Shown: positions 6,995 to 15,673 of the stretch, piece by piece
Position numbering within the stretch: position 1 is the first letter of the stretch
How the letters are laid out: each line of letters begins with the position of its first letter
From: CAZYSK01 sp964649415
Lineage (GTDB): Bacteria; Chloroflexota; Anaerolineae; B4-G1
NCBI GenBank assembly: GCA_964649415.1
Contig: CAZYSK010000055.1
Coordinates: 1-40,037 of the forward strand
DNA length: 40,037 nt
Reading direction: 5' to 3'
Translations under genes and position numbers: made by a program
The notes under the pieces: model-generated
Seen by the model: the letters and a program-made list of their open reading frames with translations, nothing else
The model's database searches: none
Told to the model about the DNA's origin: nothing

Positions 6995-8059
6995 TCAACC
7001 ACGGCGGCGTAGAAAGGCCGGAATCTCTAGATCGTCCTTATCGAAGGCCGGAGTCGGGAATTCCACCGATTCGCTGAACACCGCGCGAGCAGCGCGGGGT
7101 CGTGGCTCCGTTTGGTCAAAACCGGTTGCGATGACGATGATGCGGATCTCGTCTCCCATCTTCTCGTCAATCACAGCGCCGAAGATGAGGTTGACCTCCG
7201 GATGGGCCGTCTGCTTGATGATCGAAGCCGCCTCGTTGACCTCAAACAGGCTCAAGTCCGTCCCGCCCGTCACGTTGAAGAGAATGCCTCGCGCCCCATC
7301 AATCGTGATGTCCAGCAGCCGACTGGAGATAGCCTGCTGTGCGGCTTCGACCGCCCGGTTTTCGCCACTGGCGTGCCCCACCGCCATCAGCGCCGCACCG
7401 CCCTCAGACATGATCGTCCGCACGTCGGCGAAGTCCAGGTTGATCAGCCCTGGGACGGTGATGAGCTCCGAGATGCCCTGTACGCCCTGCCGCAGTACGT
7501 CGTCGGCCAGGGCGAAGGCGTCCTGGAGACTGACCCGCTTGTCGGTGATCTCCAGCAGGCGATCGTTGGGAATCACGATCAGCGTGTCCACGGCATCTTT
7601 GAGCCGTTCGATCCCCGTCCTCGCGGTCTCGGACCGGACCGCTCCTTCCCAGCCGAAGGGACGAGTGACGACGCCGATCGTCAACGCATCCATCTCTCGG
7701 GCAATCTCGGCGATGACAGGCGCGGCCCCGGTGCCGGTGCCGCCCCCCATACCGGCGGTGATGAACACCATGTCGGAGCCTCCCAGGACGTCGTGCAGTT
7801 CGTCGGACGACTCCTCCGCCGCCTTCTGGCCCGTGTCGGGATTGCCGCCGACGCCCAGTCCTCGCGTCAGTTTGTCGCCGATGCGCACGCGCGTGGGCGC
7901 ATCAGAGAGCATGAGTGCCTGGGCGTCGGTGTTGACGGCGACGAAGTCAACGCCGCTCAATCCCTCAGCGATCATCCGGTTGACGGCATTGCTGCCGCCT
8001 CCCCCGACACCGACAACTCGGATCTGTGCAAAGCTTTCTGTCGGAGACGATTGATGCAT
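6995..8059 (-). CDS. ftsZ: Cell division GTPase FtsZ
   Basis: A 354-aa tubulin homologue that polymerises into the division ring. It carries IRVVGVGGGGSNAVNRM (13-29), the tubulin signature GGGTGTG (105-111), and the T7-loop region with NLDFADVRTIMSEGG. The C-terminal peptide DDLEIPAFLRRRG is the conserved tail that binds FtsA and other partners. The ATG at 8057-8059 has AGGAGG upstream (AGGAGGATCAAA). The long in-frame N-terminal extension reaching into ftsA is not FtsZ-like. It is the last gene of the dcw block, 68 nt after ftsA. The short variable linker before the tail is within normal range. Confidence 0.98.
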   Translation of the reverse strand: MHQSSPTESFAQIRVVGVGGGGSNAVNRMIAEGLSGVDFVAVNTDAQALMLSDAPTRVRIGDKLTRGLGVGGNPDTGQKAAEESSDELHDVLGGSDMVFITAGMGGGTGTGAAPVIAEIAREMDALTIGVVTRPFGWEGAVRSETARTGIERLKDAVDTLIVIPNDRLLEITDKRVSLQDAFALADDVLRQGVQGISELITVPGLINLDFADVRTIMSEGGAALMAVGHASGENRAVEAAQQAISSRLLDITIDGARGILFNVTGGTDLSLFEVNEAASIIKQTAHPEVNLIFGAVIDEKMGDEIRIIVIATGFDQTEPRPRAARAVFSESVEFPTPAFDKDDLEIPAFLRRRG

Positions 8060-8127
8060 TTTGATCCTCCTGTCTGCTACGTCCAGTCGAAATCCGTGAT
8101 CACGTATACACAACGTCCAGTATTGGG

Positions 8128-9348
8128 TCAGCCAGGCAGAAAGACCCGAAGCCAGTTGAGAAAGCGCCGCCCCGCCCCTGGGCCGGACCTGCGCAACTGG
8201 GGTCGCGCGCCTGCGGTCAACCCCCACTCCATGAGCCCCGCACCCACCGCTTGAGCCGGGTTGCTCACCTTGTCCACCAGACCGTGAATTGCCTGAGGCG
8301 TGCCGATCCGCACCGGTAGACCAAGAATGTCTCGGCCCAACTGCTCGATGCCGGCCAATTGGGCCGTGCCGCCGCACAGGACGACACCGGATGGCAACAA
8401 GCCGTCGTAGCCCGAGCGCTTGATCTCCTGCTGCACCATCGAGAGGATCTCCTCCGCCCGCGCGCCGACGATCTCCGCCAGCTTCCATCGGGGCACGACC
8501 TGATGGCTCTGCCCACCGAACGCCTGCACGCTGATCCGCGCCTCAGGCGACACCTGGGCCGCGCACGCGTGGCCATGCTGGATCTTGACTTGCTCCGCGA
8601 CATCCGGCGGCAGGCGCATGCCGATGGCGATGTCGCCGGTGATGTACTCACCACCCACCCCCAGCGTGACCGTGTGCCACACGGTACCATCAATGAAAAC
8701 CGCGATGTCGCTGGTGCCGGCGCCGACGTCGGCCAGAACCACCCCCATCTCACGCTCGGTGTCCGTCAGCACAGCGCCGCCGGCGGCTATGCTGGCCAGG
8801 ACCAACCCATCCACCTCCACTCCAGCGCCTTCCACGCACTTCACCAGGTTCTGGATCAAGGTGCTGGAGCCAATGACGATGTGCGCCTCCACCTCCAGCC
8901 GGAAGCCATGCATGCCTATGGGGTCGTGCACGCCGTCCTGCCCATCCACCGTGTACCCTCGTGGAATCACGTGCACGACTTCCTGGTTGTGAGGCACCGC
9001 AATGGCCTGGGCAGCATCCAAGGCCCGATCCACGTCCTCAAGTGCGATGCCATGCTCGCGGCGGGAGATACCAACCACCCCACGGCTGTTCAAGGACGAC
9101 ACGTGCGTGCCACTGAGCCCCACATAGGCCCGCTCGATCGTGTAGCCGGACGTACGCTCGGCCTGCTCGACAGAGGCCACAATGGCCGCTGTGGCATCCG
9201 CGATGTTGACCACCACACCTTTGCGCACACCCCGCGAGGGCACCATGCCCACACCGATCACGCGAACATCGCCCTCATCGTCCACCTCGCCCACCAAGGT
9301 GCACACCTTGCTGCTGCCCACGTCCATGCCCACGATCGTGCGTCCCAC
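8128..9348 (-). CDS. ftsA: Cell division protein FtsA
   Basis: A 406-aa actin-like ATPase that ties FtsZ filaments to the membrane. Motifs include IVGMDVGSSKVCTLVGE (phosphate 1), the SHS2/1C domain in the first third, VVLADVGAGTSDIAVF (phosphate 2) and GVVLCGGTAQLAGIEQL (adenosine motif). The C-terminus ends in an amphipathic helix, RRFLNWLRVFLPG, expected to insert in the membrane. The start is GTG at 9346-9348 with a modest GAGG upstream. It lies 106 nt downstream of ftsQ and 68 nt before ftsZ, in the standard ftsQAZ order. Confidence 0.96.
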   Translation of the reverse strand: MGRTIVGMDVGSSKVCTLVGEVDDEGDVRVIGVGMVPSRGVRKGVVVNIADATAAIVASVEQAERTSGYTIERAYVGLSGTHVSSLNSRGVVGISRREHGIALEDVDRALDAAQAIAVPHNQEVVHVIPRGYTVDGQDGVHDPIGMHGFRLEVEAHIVIGSSTLIQNLVKCVEGAGVEVDGLVLASIAAGGAVLTDTEREMGVVLADVGAGTSDIAVFIDGTVWHTVTLGVGGEYITGDIAIGMRLPPDVAEQVKIQHGHACAAQVSPEARISVQAFGGQSHQVVPRWKLAEIVGARAEEILSMVQQEIKRSGYDGLLPSGVVLCGGTAQLAGIEQLGRDILGLPVRIGTPQAIHGLVDKVSNPAQAVGAGLMEWGLTAGARPQLRRSGPGAGRRFLNWLRVFLPG

Positions 9349-9454
9349 GGTCAGCCTCGCATGTCAAATCTCAGTGAACGGCAACGTCTCCTCGGACCCC
9401 GGTCAGGCCGCCGGGAGTCCGCGCACCTACAGAGAAGCGTCGGCGTCAGCGCCA

Positions 9455-10270
9455 TCACCAATCGTTCGTCAATGAATAGTAGGGCGCATCGGTGAAGCGC
9501 ACGTCTACAAATCGAGGCGTCGAGCCTCGCGCCTGCAAAGCGGCCGCCATCGACTCCAACACGCGCAACCGCTCTTCCATACCCGATCCCTGTCCCACGA
9601 TCACGCGCCAGCCGCGCTCGTCGGTGACCACCAGACCTCGGCCCCGTACGTAATGCAGAACCGACGATATGTCCGCCCCGGCGGCCCACAACTCGGCCAG
9701 AGCGACACGCACCTGCTCGTCCAGCTCCCCGTCTTCACCGCGGGGCAGCGGTCCCTTGACCAGCCAACGGTCCGACGGCATATCCTGGACCGGCGCCTCC
9801 CCAGGGAAGATCACACCCTCAGCGTCAACCCACCAGAAATGCCCATCGTCATCCCAGAGCAACCGCGGCTGCCGCTCCACAACGGAGATCGTGCACTTCG
9901 CCGGCAGGCGGCAGGCGACATGTGCACTCTCCAGAGTCGGCAGCGCGGCCAGCAGACGAGTCTCGCAGTCGGCAGAACGCATCCACAGGACGTGAAGTCC
10001 CGGCAAGCCGCTGGCCCGAAACACGTCCTCGGGCGACACGCGCACCGCGCCCACCACATCCGCACGGTAGATGTAGAATCGGTCATCGAGTGTCAACCAC
10101 AGAGCGACGGCCACCACCACGATCAGCACAAGCAGCAACAAACCACGCAGGCGCCGCGCGAACGGACGCGTAGCGGCCGGGGTGCGCCCCACCCGTGCCC
10201 GGCCCAGAACCCAGACTCCGGCCGTCTCGTACTTCCTTTTCTCCCGTGCTCGTCTCTTGGATCGCGTCAT
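9455..10270 (-). CDS. ftsQ: Cell division protein FtsQ/DivIB
   Basis: A 271-aa bitopic membrane protein. A basic cytoplasmic N-terminus (MTRSKRRAREKRKY) is followed by one membrane helix (about 43-60) and then a POTRA-type domain beginning FYIYRADVVGAVRVSPEDVFRASG. The FtsQ domain continues with PTLESAHVACRLPAKCTISVVERQP. It bridges early and late divisome proteins through FtsL. The ATG overlaps the ddl stop by four bases (ATGA), indicating coupling. Sequence similarity in this family is low, so the call rests on topology, POTRA pattern and position between ddl and ftsA. Confidence 0.92.
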   Translation of the reverse strand: MTRSKRRAREKRKYETAGVWVLGRARVGRTPAATRPFARRLRGLLLLVLIVVVAVALWLTLDDRFYIYRADVVGAVRVSPEDVFRASGLPGLHVLWMRSADCETRLLAALPTLESAHVACRLPAKCTISVVERQPRLLWDDDGHFWWVDAEGVIFPGEAPVQDMPSDRWLVKGPLPRGEDGELDEQVRVALAELWAAGADISSVLHYVRGRGLVVTDERGWRVIVGQGSGMEERLRVLESMAAALQARGSTPRFVDVRFTDAPYYSLTNDW

Positions 10271-11406
10271 CCGCTATCAATCGCAGGCTGGTATGAAGTC
10301 TCCGACCGATTTCTGTCCCCGTAGCGTTCGAGGGCCAACTCGATCAGCCGATCGATCAATTCCGAATAGGAGATGCCGCTGGCCTCCCACAACTTGGGGT
10401 ACATGCTGATCGCCGTGAACCCCGGTATGGTGTTCAGTTCGTTGAGATACAGCTCTCCCGTTTCACGGGAGAGCAGGAAATCAACCCGTGCCATCCCGGC
10501 ACAGTCAATCGCCCTGTAGGCTCTCACCGCCAGATCGCGGACTCTGTCCGCCGTGTCTGCCGGGATGGGGGCAGGAATGAGCAGGTCCGATGCGTCATCG
10601 CCTTCGTCCATGTACTTGGCCTCGTAGCTGTAGAACTCGCGACTGGGGATGATCTCACCGGGCACAGATGCAATGGGATCGTCGTTGCCCAACACGCTGA
10701 CCTCGATCTCGCGGGCAGCCGGCACAGCTACCTCAACCAGCAGCTTGCGATCGTAGCGGGCCGCATCGGCCAATCCCGACGCCAACTCCACCCGGTTCCG
10801 GCACTTGCTCACGCCCACGCTGGAACCCAGATTGGCCGGCTTGGTGAAGACAGGGTAGCCCAAGCGCCTCTCGACGCGGTCCATCAGCTCATCGGGGCGT
10901 GCCTCCCACTCCTTGCGCCAAGACATCACGCAATCCACCATGGGCATCCCGTGGGCCTGCATCACGTCCTTGAACACAGCCTTGTCCATCCCCAGGGCGG
11001 AGGCGGTCACCCCGGCACCGACGTAGGGAACACCCGCCAGCTCCAACAGGCCCTGGACAGTGCCGTCCTCGCCGTAGGTGCCATGCAGGATGGGAAACAC
11101 GACGTCCAGTTCCGCCATACGGGTCGCCTCGACCGCCCGTTCTGTGTCCTCAAGGCGCATCAAACCACGCCGGGAAGGGTCACCCAGCAACGCGGCGGGC
11201 TGGCTCATACCTTCATCGCCGCTCTCCAGCGCCTTCACCGCATCACCGGAAGCGATCCAGCGGCCTTCCTTGGTGATGCCGATGGACACGACCTCGTACT
11301 TCTCCTTGTCCATCGCGGCCATCACGGACTTGGCAGAGGCAATCGAGACCTCGTGCTCACCTGAACGTCCGCCGAAGATCACACCTACGCGAGTTTTCCG
11401 AGCCAT
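10267..11406 (-). CDS. ddl: D-alanine--D-alanine ligase
   Basis: A 379-aa ATP-grasp enzyme that joins two D-alanines for the MurF step. Landmarks are VGVIFGGRSGEHEVS near the N-terminus, VFPILHGTYGEDGTVQGLLEL, the ATP-binding FTKPANLGSSVGVSK, REIEVSVLGND, and EFYSYEAKY, whose Tyr is typical of the D-Ala-D-Ala rather than D-Ala-D-Lac type. ELNTIPGFTAISMYPKLW near the C-terminus holds metal and substrate ligands. The ATG at 11404-11406 has GAGAGG upstream. A TTG at 11430 would overlap murB and is less likely. The stop overlaps ftsQ by four bases. Confidence 0.96.
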   Translation of the reverse strand: MARKTRVGVIFGGRSGEHEVSIASAKSVMAAMDKEKYEVVSIGITKEGRWIASGDAVKALESGDEGMSQPAALLGDPSRRGLMRLEDTERAVEATRMAELDVVFPILHGTYGEDGTVQGLLELAGVPYVGAGVTASALGMDKAVFKDVMQAHGMPMVDCVMSWRKEWEARPDELMDRVERRLGYPVFTKPANLGSSVGVSKCRNRVELASGLADAARYDRKLLVEVAVPAAREIEVSVLGNDDPIASVPGEIIPSREFYSYEAKYMDEGDDASDLLIPAPIPADTADRVRDLAVRAYRAIDCAGMARVDFLLSRETGELYLNELNTIPGFTAISMYPKLWEASGISYSELIDRLIELALERYGDRNRSETSYQPAIDSG

Positions 11407-11423
11407 TAGCCCGACCTCTCTGT

Positions 11424-12344
11424 CTACCAACCCACTAATTCGATCTCCAACGACAGTTCCACCCCGAACTGTCGTCTCACCTCGGTTCGGGCATGCTCAA
11501 TAAGAGCCAATACATCCGCCGCGCTCGCGTCACCGGTGTTCATGAAGAAATTGCCATGAAGCTCCGATATCTGCGCTCCACCGATGCGGTAGCCACGCAA
11601 CCCGGCCTGCTCGATGAGGTAGCCCGCATGGCTGCCCGGCGGGTTCTTGAACGTCGAGCCCATCGTCGCGCCAGAGGGGTGGCGCGTCTGGCGCCACTCC
11701 AGAATCTCACCGGCTCGGGCTGCCAGCCCTTCCAGATCACCCGGTTCCAGGGCGAAGGTCGCTCTCAGCACCACGGACCGCTGTCCCTCCTCGACCCGCT
11801 TCTTGATCCGGCTTGAGCGATACGCGAACTCGAACCACTCAGCCGGTCTCTCCACGACCGCACCATCCGTATTGAGCACCGTCGCGCTGCGCAGTATGCC
11901 GGCGATATCGCCATCGAAAGCACCGGCGTTGCCCACGACAGCCCCACCCACGGTGCCCGGCAACCCGGCTGCCCATTCCAGGCCCGCCAGCCCACGTTCG
12001 GTCGCCCCACGAGCCAACACGGCCAACAGCGCGCCCGCATCGGCCCAGACGGCCCCCTCAGCCGGGCCGAACTGGATACGCGCCGCCCGGTTGACGAGCA
12101 CCAGCCCACGCACCCCCGCATCAGACACCAAGACGTTGCAGCCCGCACCCAGCAATTGCCACGGCACGCCGTGGGAGCGCGCCAGCTCCACCGCCTCGAC
12201 CACCTGGTCCGCGCTCTCGCACACGAGCAGCAAGTCGGCCAAGCCACCGACGCGCATGGCGGTGTAGCGCGCCATGGGTTCATCGCGGCGAACGCGCGGC
12301 CCCAATGCCAGGGCCAGGGCCTCCAGACCCGGGTTAGTCCTCAC
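11424..12344 (-). CDS. murB: UDP-N-acetylenolpyruvoylglucosamine reductase
   Basis: A 306-aa FAD enzyme that reduces UDP-GlcNAc-enolpyruvate to UDP-MurNAc with NADPH. FAD-binding motifs are LLGAGCNVLVSDAGVRGLVL and GLAGLEWAAGLPGTVGGAVVGNAGAF. The C-terminal substrate domain has GSTFKNPPGSHAGYLIEQAGLRG and the Ser/His/Asn stretch ISELHGNFFMNTG. This is the shorter MurB type common in Gram-positive-like lineages. The GTG at 12342-12344 sits behind a very strong AAGGAGGAGA, which lies inside the 3' end of the overlapping 55-aa frame. Confidence 0.96.
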   Translation of the reverse strand: MRTNPGLEALALALGPRVRRDEPMARYTAMRVGGLADLLLVCESADQVVEAVELARSHGVPWQLLGAGCNVLVSDAGVRGLVLVNRAARIQFGPAEGAVWADAGALLAVLARGATERGLAGLEWAAGLPGTVGGAVVGNAGAFDGDIAGILRSATVLNTDGAVVERPAEWFEFAYRSSRIKKRVEEGQRSVVLRATFALEPGDLEGLAARAGEILEWRQTRHPSGATMGSTFKNPPGSHAGYLIEQAGLRGYRIGGAQISELHGNFFMNTGDASAADVLALIEHARTEVRRQFGVELSLEIELVGW

Positions 12345-12501
12345 TCTCCTCCTTGGCCTTCACCTGATCCATCTTCTGCGCGACGACCTCACACGCTGCG
12401 TCGTGCCTGGCCCGCTTCCGCCTCCATACGCCCTTTAGTCGCCCTGTGATGCCTCTATCCTTCTTGCTGTCCCGTGCTTCCTCGGCCGTTGTGTCGCTCA
12501 T
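12334..12501 (-). CDS. Small highly charged protein, 55 aa, bridging murC and murB
   Basis: The short frame starts at ATG 12499-12501, 47 nt inside the end of murC, and stops at TAA 12334-12336, eleven bases inside murB. A GGGAG tract lies about seven bases upstream of its ATG. The peptide begins MSDTTAEEARDSKKDRGITG and continues with a basic run RLKGVWRRKRARHD and an acidic tail ending KEESED, with no membrane segment. It fills the only sizeable gap between murC and murB and gives murB a coupled start. The family is not recognised. It could instead be a chance frame in a leader. Confidence 0.5.
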   Translation of the reverse strand: MSDTTAEEARDSKKDRGITGRLKGVWRRKRARHDAACEVVAQKMDQVKAKEESED

Positions 12502-13915
12502 TCTCGACTCCCTGCCTTGTCTGCTCCAGTGTCAATCGTCCGTTATCCAATACGTCCAACAACCACTCGCCAACTTTGTAGCCATCGCCGGCCCCCAGCG
12601 TCAAGACCACGTCGCCGGGCCGAACCTCAGTACCCAGCCACACAAGTGCCTCATCCAGCGAGTGCCCATGACGAACGTCACGATGCCGCATCGCCGCCAC
12701 CACGTCGGCACTGCTGATGCCCAGTGTATCGGTCTCGCGAGCAGGGTAGATGGGCAACACGATGACGTGGTCGGCCACGCTGAACGCCTGAGCGAAGTCC
12801 GCGAGCAGCGTCTTGGTGCGGCTGTACGTATGGGGCTGCCACACCACCCAGAGGGGCCAGTCCGGAAAGCGTTGGCGTGCCGCCAGGAGCGTGGCCCGGA
12901 TCTCCGTGGGATGATGAGCATAGTCATCGACCACGAGCACGCCATCCGCCTTACCCTTGACCTCAAAGCGCCGCCCTACCCCGCGGAACTCGCTCAGCGC
13001 ACGGCGCGCCCTCCCAAAGGGCACGTCTAGAAAGGCTGCCACTGCCAGGGCGGCCATCGCGTTGGAGGCATTGTGATCGCCAGGCAACCGCAGACGCACA
13101 AGCCCCAGCACCTGTCCATCGTACGCGGCCAGGAAATCTATGCCACCGGCGAAATTGGGCCGGATCCCCTCAGCACGCCACTCCGCACCCTTGCTCAGTC
13201 CGAAGAACGACACTGCCCCGCCTGCAGCCCGCCGCTGCTCGCCTAACTCCCGCGCCACCGGATCGTCCCAGCAGGCCACGAGCAACCCGTCATCAGGTAC
13301 CAACGACACAAACTGGGCAAACGTGTCGCGGCAGTCGGCAAACGTGGGATAGCAATCCGGATGATCGTGCTCCACGTTGGTCACCACAGCCACCTGGGGC
13401 GTCAGGCTGAGAAACGTGTGGTCGTACTCGTCAGCCTCAATGGCGAAGAGCGGCCCCTCGCCCGCACGGGCGTTCGTCGCCAGACCAGCAATCACACCCC
13501 CTACAATGAAGGTTGGATCGCGGCCAGACTGTAGAAGAATCGACGCAATCATGGCCGTCGTACTCGTCTTGCCGTGTGTGCCGGCCACGGCCACCCCCAT
13601 ATACCCGGCCATCAACTGCCCGAGGAACTCCGGCCGCTTCAACACGGGGATGCCGCCGGCACGCGCGGCCTGTACCTCGACGTTGGATGGTGGCACGGCA
13701 GAGGACACGACGACCAACTCAGCACCGGCCACGTTTTCCTCACTGTGTCCGACGAAGATGCGAGCACCATCTCGCGCCAACGCGTCAGCGACCGGCGACA
13801 GCTCCAGGTCAGAGCCGGACACCTCCGCCCCCTGTCCCATCAGCACGCGAGCGATGGCCGAAAGGCCAGCTCCCCCTATGCCGACGAAGTGCACGCGCTT
13901 GCCGCGGAATCTCAT
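12455..13915 (-). CDS. murC: UDP-N-acetylmuramate--L-alanine ligase
   Basis: A 486-aa Mur ligase that adds L-Ala to UDP-MurNAc. It opens RFRGKRVHFVGIGGAGLSAIA (Rossmann fold), then has the ATP loop AVAGTHGKTSTTAM, AIEADEYDHTFL, VTNVEHDHPDCYP, and the C-terminal VVDDYAHHPTEIRATL with WQPHTYSRTKTLL, all specific for MurC. The ATG at 13913-13915 has GAGGGG upstream. A GTG-type extension to 13957 does not match the family. It lies 38 nt after the CvpA-like gene. The last ~15 residues beyond the conserved domain overlap the 55-aa frame. Confidence 0.97.
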   Translation of the reverse strand: MRFRGKRVHFVGIGGAGLSAIARVLMGQGAEVSGSDLELSPVADALARDGARIFVGHSEENVAGAELVVVSSAVPPSNVEVQAARAGGIPVLKRPEFLGQLMAGYMGVAVAGTHGKTSTTAMIASILLQSGRDPTFIVGGVIAGLATNARAGEGPLFAIEADEYDHTFLSLTPQVAVVTNVEHDHPDCYPTFADCRDTFAQFVSLVPDDGLLVACWDDPVARELGEQRRAAGGAVSFFGLSKGAEWRAEGIRPNFAGGIDFLAAYDGQVLGLVRLRLPGDHNASNAMAALAVAAFLDVPFGRARRALSEFRGVGRRFEVKGKADGVLVVDDYAHHPTEIRATLLAARQRFPDWPLWVVWQPHTYSRTKTLLADFAQAFSVADHVIVLPIYPARETDTLGISSADVVAAMRHRDVRHGHSLDEALVWLGTEVRPGDVVLTLGAGDGYKVGEWLLDVLDNGRLTLEQTRQGVENERHNGRGSTGQQEG

Positions 13916-13953
13916 CGTCCCCTCATCACAGATACCCATCCCCACCCGATGAG

Positions 13954-14514
13954 TCAAATGAACACGACGATCACAAACACGAAGGCCGCCGCCACCGCGA
14001 TGTACAACGCGGCGCTGGACATAGCGATCAGTTGCGGCGGCAAATAGGCCACCACATCGGAGGACACGGAATCCGGCTCGGGCGGCACGATCCCTCCAAT
14101 CCCTGTCGCCCCAGGTTGGTCTGGGGGCACACCGTAGTTAGCAGCGGCGAGAAAGGAAAGCACCGTGCCGACGACCAGGAAGCCATTGAGCAAGCCCAGG
14201 AAGAAGCCCAGAAGCAGGTCCTGCAGTCGCTCCCGAGCCACCTTAGCGCCCAACTGCGAGGCGATCGTCGGACTGGCATACCCAAACACGGTGATGACAA
14301 TGAACAGAACGGAACGCGTGTAGAACCGGCTCTTGAGAGGCATCGTGTTGAACAACTGCGTAATCGGCGGCACGAACGTGATGAGGACGTGCTCCACGAA
14401 CAAGGCCAGGACCACGCTGAAGGCCACGATGACCTCTTTGGCCCAGCCACGCAGGCTGCCGATGAGGCCAAAGAAAATGACCAGACCACCAAAGACGGTG
14501 TATATTGGAATCAT
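13954..14514 (-). CDS. CvpA-like integral membrane protein
   Basis: A 186-aa protein with about four predicted membrane helices: the N-terminus (IYTVFGGLVIFFGLIGSLRGW), KEVIVAFSVVLALFVEHVLI, a central LLLGFFLGLLNGFLVVGTVLSFLAA, and a C-terminal ALYIAVAAAFVFVIVVFI. The RGW...E start and arrangement resemble the CvpA/colicin V production family, whose exact role is unclear. The ATG at 14512-14514 is preceded by GGGAGG. A TTG lies directly upstream at 14517. It sits between murG and murC, 13 nt after murG, an unusual place for a CvpA-like gene, and suggests a cell-envelope role. Confidence 0.7.
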   Translation of the reverse strand: MIPIYTVFGGLVIFFGLIGSLRGWAKEVIVAFSVVLALFVEHVLITFVPPITQLFNTMPLKSRFYTRSVLFIVITVFGYASPTIASQLGAKVARERLQDLLLGFFLGLLNGFLVVGTVLSFLAAANYGVPPDQPGATGIGGIVPPEPDSVSSDVVAYLPPQLIAMSSAALYIAVAAAFVFVIVVFI

Positions 14515-14527
14515 CAACAGCCTCCCT

Positions 14528-15673
14528 TCATGATGCCGCCCGCGCGAGGGTCAACAACTCACCCGCCAGCCGCGCCGATGCATCGGGGCGGGCAAGCGCT
14601 CGCATGCGCTCCGACATGCGCGCCAGAGCCGCCCGATCACACAGGAGTTGGCGCACTGTGGGCAGCAGCGCATCGGGCAGATGCTCATCTTCCAGCCGCA
14701 GAGCCGCTCCCTGCCCGGCCAGCCACTCCGCGTTCACCCGCTGGTAGCGCCAGGCATGCGGGTACGGCACAAGCACCGCGGGCAGCCCGAAGAACGGTAG
14801 CTCCCCCAGCGTCGACGCGCCCGCCCGGCACAGCGCCATATCGGCGGCTGCCAGGGCAGGCCCCATGTTCTCGTGCAGATAGGGGAAAGCGTGGTAGCGC
14901 GCTTTCAGCGACGCCGGCAGCGCCTCACGCCGCTCCTCCACCCACGGCCAGTCCAGTTCACCGCTCACGTGTACGACCTGTGCCATGTCCAAGACTTGCT
15001 CCAATACTCCAGACAACGCCCGGTTGATGCTGCGCGCCCCTCGGCTTCCCCCCAGCACCAGCAGCACGGGCACACCGGGCGTCAAACCCAACGAGGCCCG
15101 CGCCTCTGCTCGATCGAGGCCACGGAACTCGGCGCGCACCGGATACCCAGTCACGACCACCTTGCGGGCCGGGAAGTAGGCGCGTGAATCCTCCACGGTC
15201 ACCCCGACCCGCGCCGCCAGGCGAGCGATGAAGCGGACCGCCAGGCCCGGCTCAATATCGGGCAGGTACACCAGGATAGGGACCCGCAACGTCCAGGCTG
15301 CCAGGGCCACCGGTATGCTGGCATATCCCCCGGTGGCGAACAGCGTCATCGGGCGTTCCTGGAGCCCAAGCCTGCGCGCCTCCCACCACCCGCGTAACAG
15401 CTTGATCAGGTTCGGCACTGCATACCGGGGAGCCAGTCCGTGCAGGCCCCCGGCTGACACACCGACGAAACGCAGACCTGCTCGTGCAACCAGTCTCTCC
15501 TCCGCACCCCCCGTTCCACCTACGTAAAGGATCTCAACCGGTTCATCACGAGTCACACCAGAAAGCGTGCCCCGAGCGGTGCCAGTCGATCCTTCAGCGA
15601 CCAGCTCTTGCGCGACGGCCAGACCGGGATACACGTGTCCCCCGGTTCCCCCACCTGCGATCCAAACTTGCAC
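14528..15673 (-). CDS. murG: UDP-GlcNAc:undecaprenyl-PP-MurNAc-pentapeptide GlcNAc transferase
   Basis: A 381-aa GT28 glycosyltransferase that converts lipid I to lipid II on the inner face of the membrane. The N-terminus VWIAGGGTGGHVYPGLAVAQEL is diagnostic. FATGGYASIPVALAAW, VLGGSRGARSINRALSGVL and CRAGASTLGELPFFGLPAVLVPYPHAWRYQ (UDP-sugar site) follow in the expected order. The GTG at 15671-15673 lies 80 nt inside the end of ftsW, a long overlap. MurG needs the start there because GGGTGGH is at its very N-terminus. An internal insert (about residues 33-52, with many Ser/Thr/Gly) makes it slightly longer than average. Confidence 0.96.
   Translation of the reverse strand: MQVWIAGGGTGGHVYPGLAVAQELVAEGSTGTARGTLSGVTRDEPVEILYVGGTGGAEERLVARAGLRFVGVSAGGLHGLAPRYAVPNLIKLLRGWWEARRLGLQERPMTLFATGGYASIPVALAAWTLRVPILVYLPDIEPGLAVRFIARLAARVGVTVEDSRAYFPARKVVVTGYPVRAEFRGLDRAEARASLGLTPGVPVLLVLGGSRGARSINRALSGVLEQVLDMAQVVHVSGELDWPWVEERREALPASLKARYHAFPYLHENMGPALAAADMALCRAGASTLGELPFFGLPAVLVPYPHAWRYQRVNAEWLAGQGAALRLEDEHLPDALLPTVRQLLCDRAALARMSERMRALARPDASARLAGELLTLARAAS

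Noticed and set aside
6629..7012. 127-aa plus-strand frame in the ftsZ-nrdR gap
   Set aside because: It starts inside the nrdR promoter, has no Shine-Dalgarno, no family match, and runs into the 3' end of ftsZ.
8060..8488. N-terminal extension of ftsZ into ftsA
   Set aside because: The extra sequence is Arg/Gly rich, out of frame with ftsA, and unlike any FtsZ. The ATG at 8059 has AGGAGG.
13513..15027. 504-aa plus-strand open frame
   Set aside because: It runs antisense across murC, the CvpA-like gene and murG. Its composition is Pro/Arg/Ala rich, with no motif.
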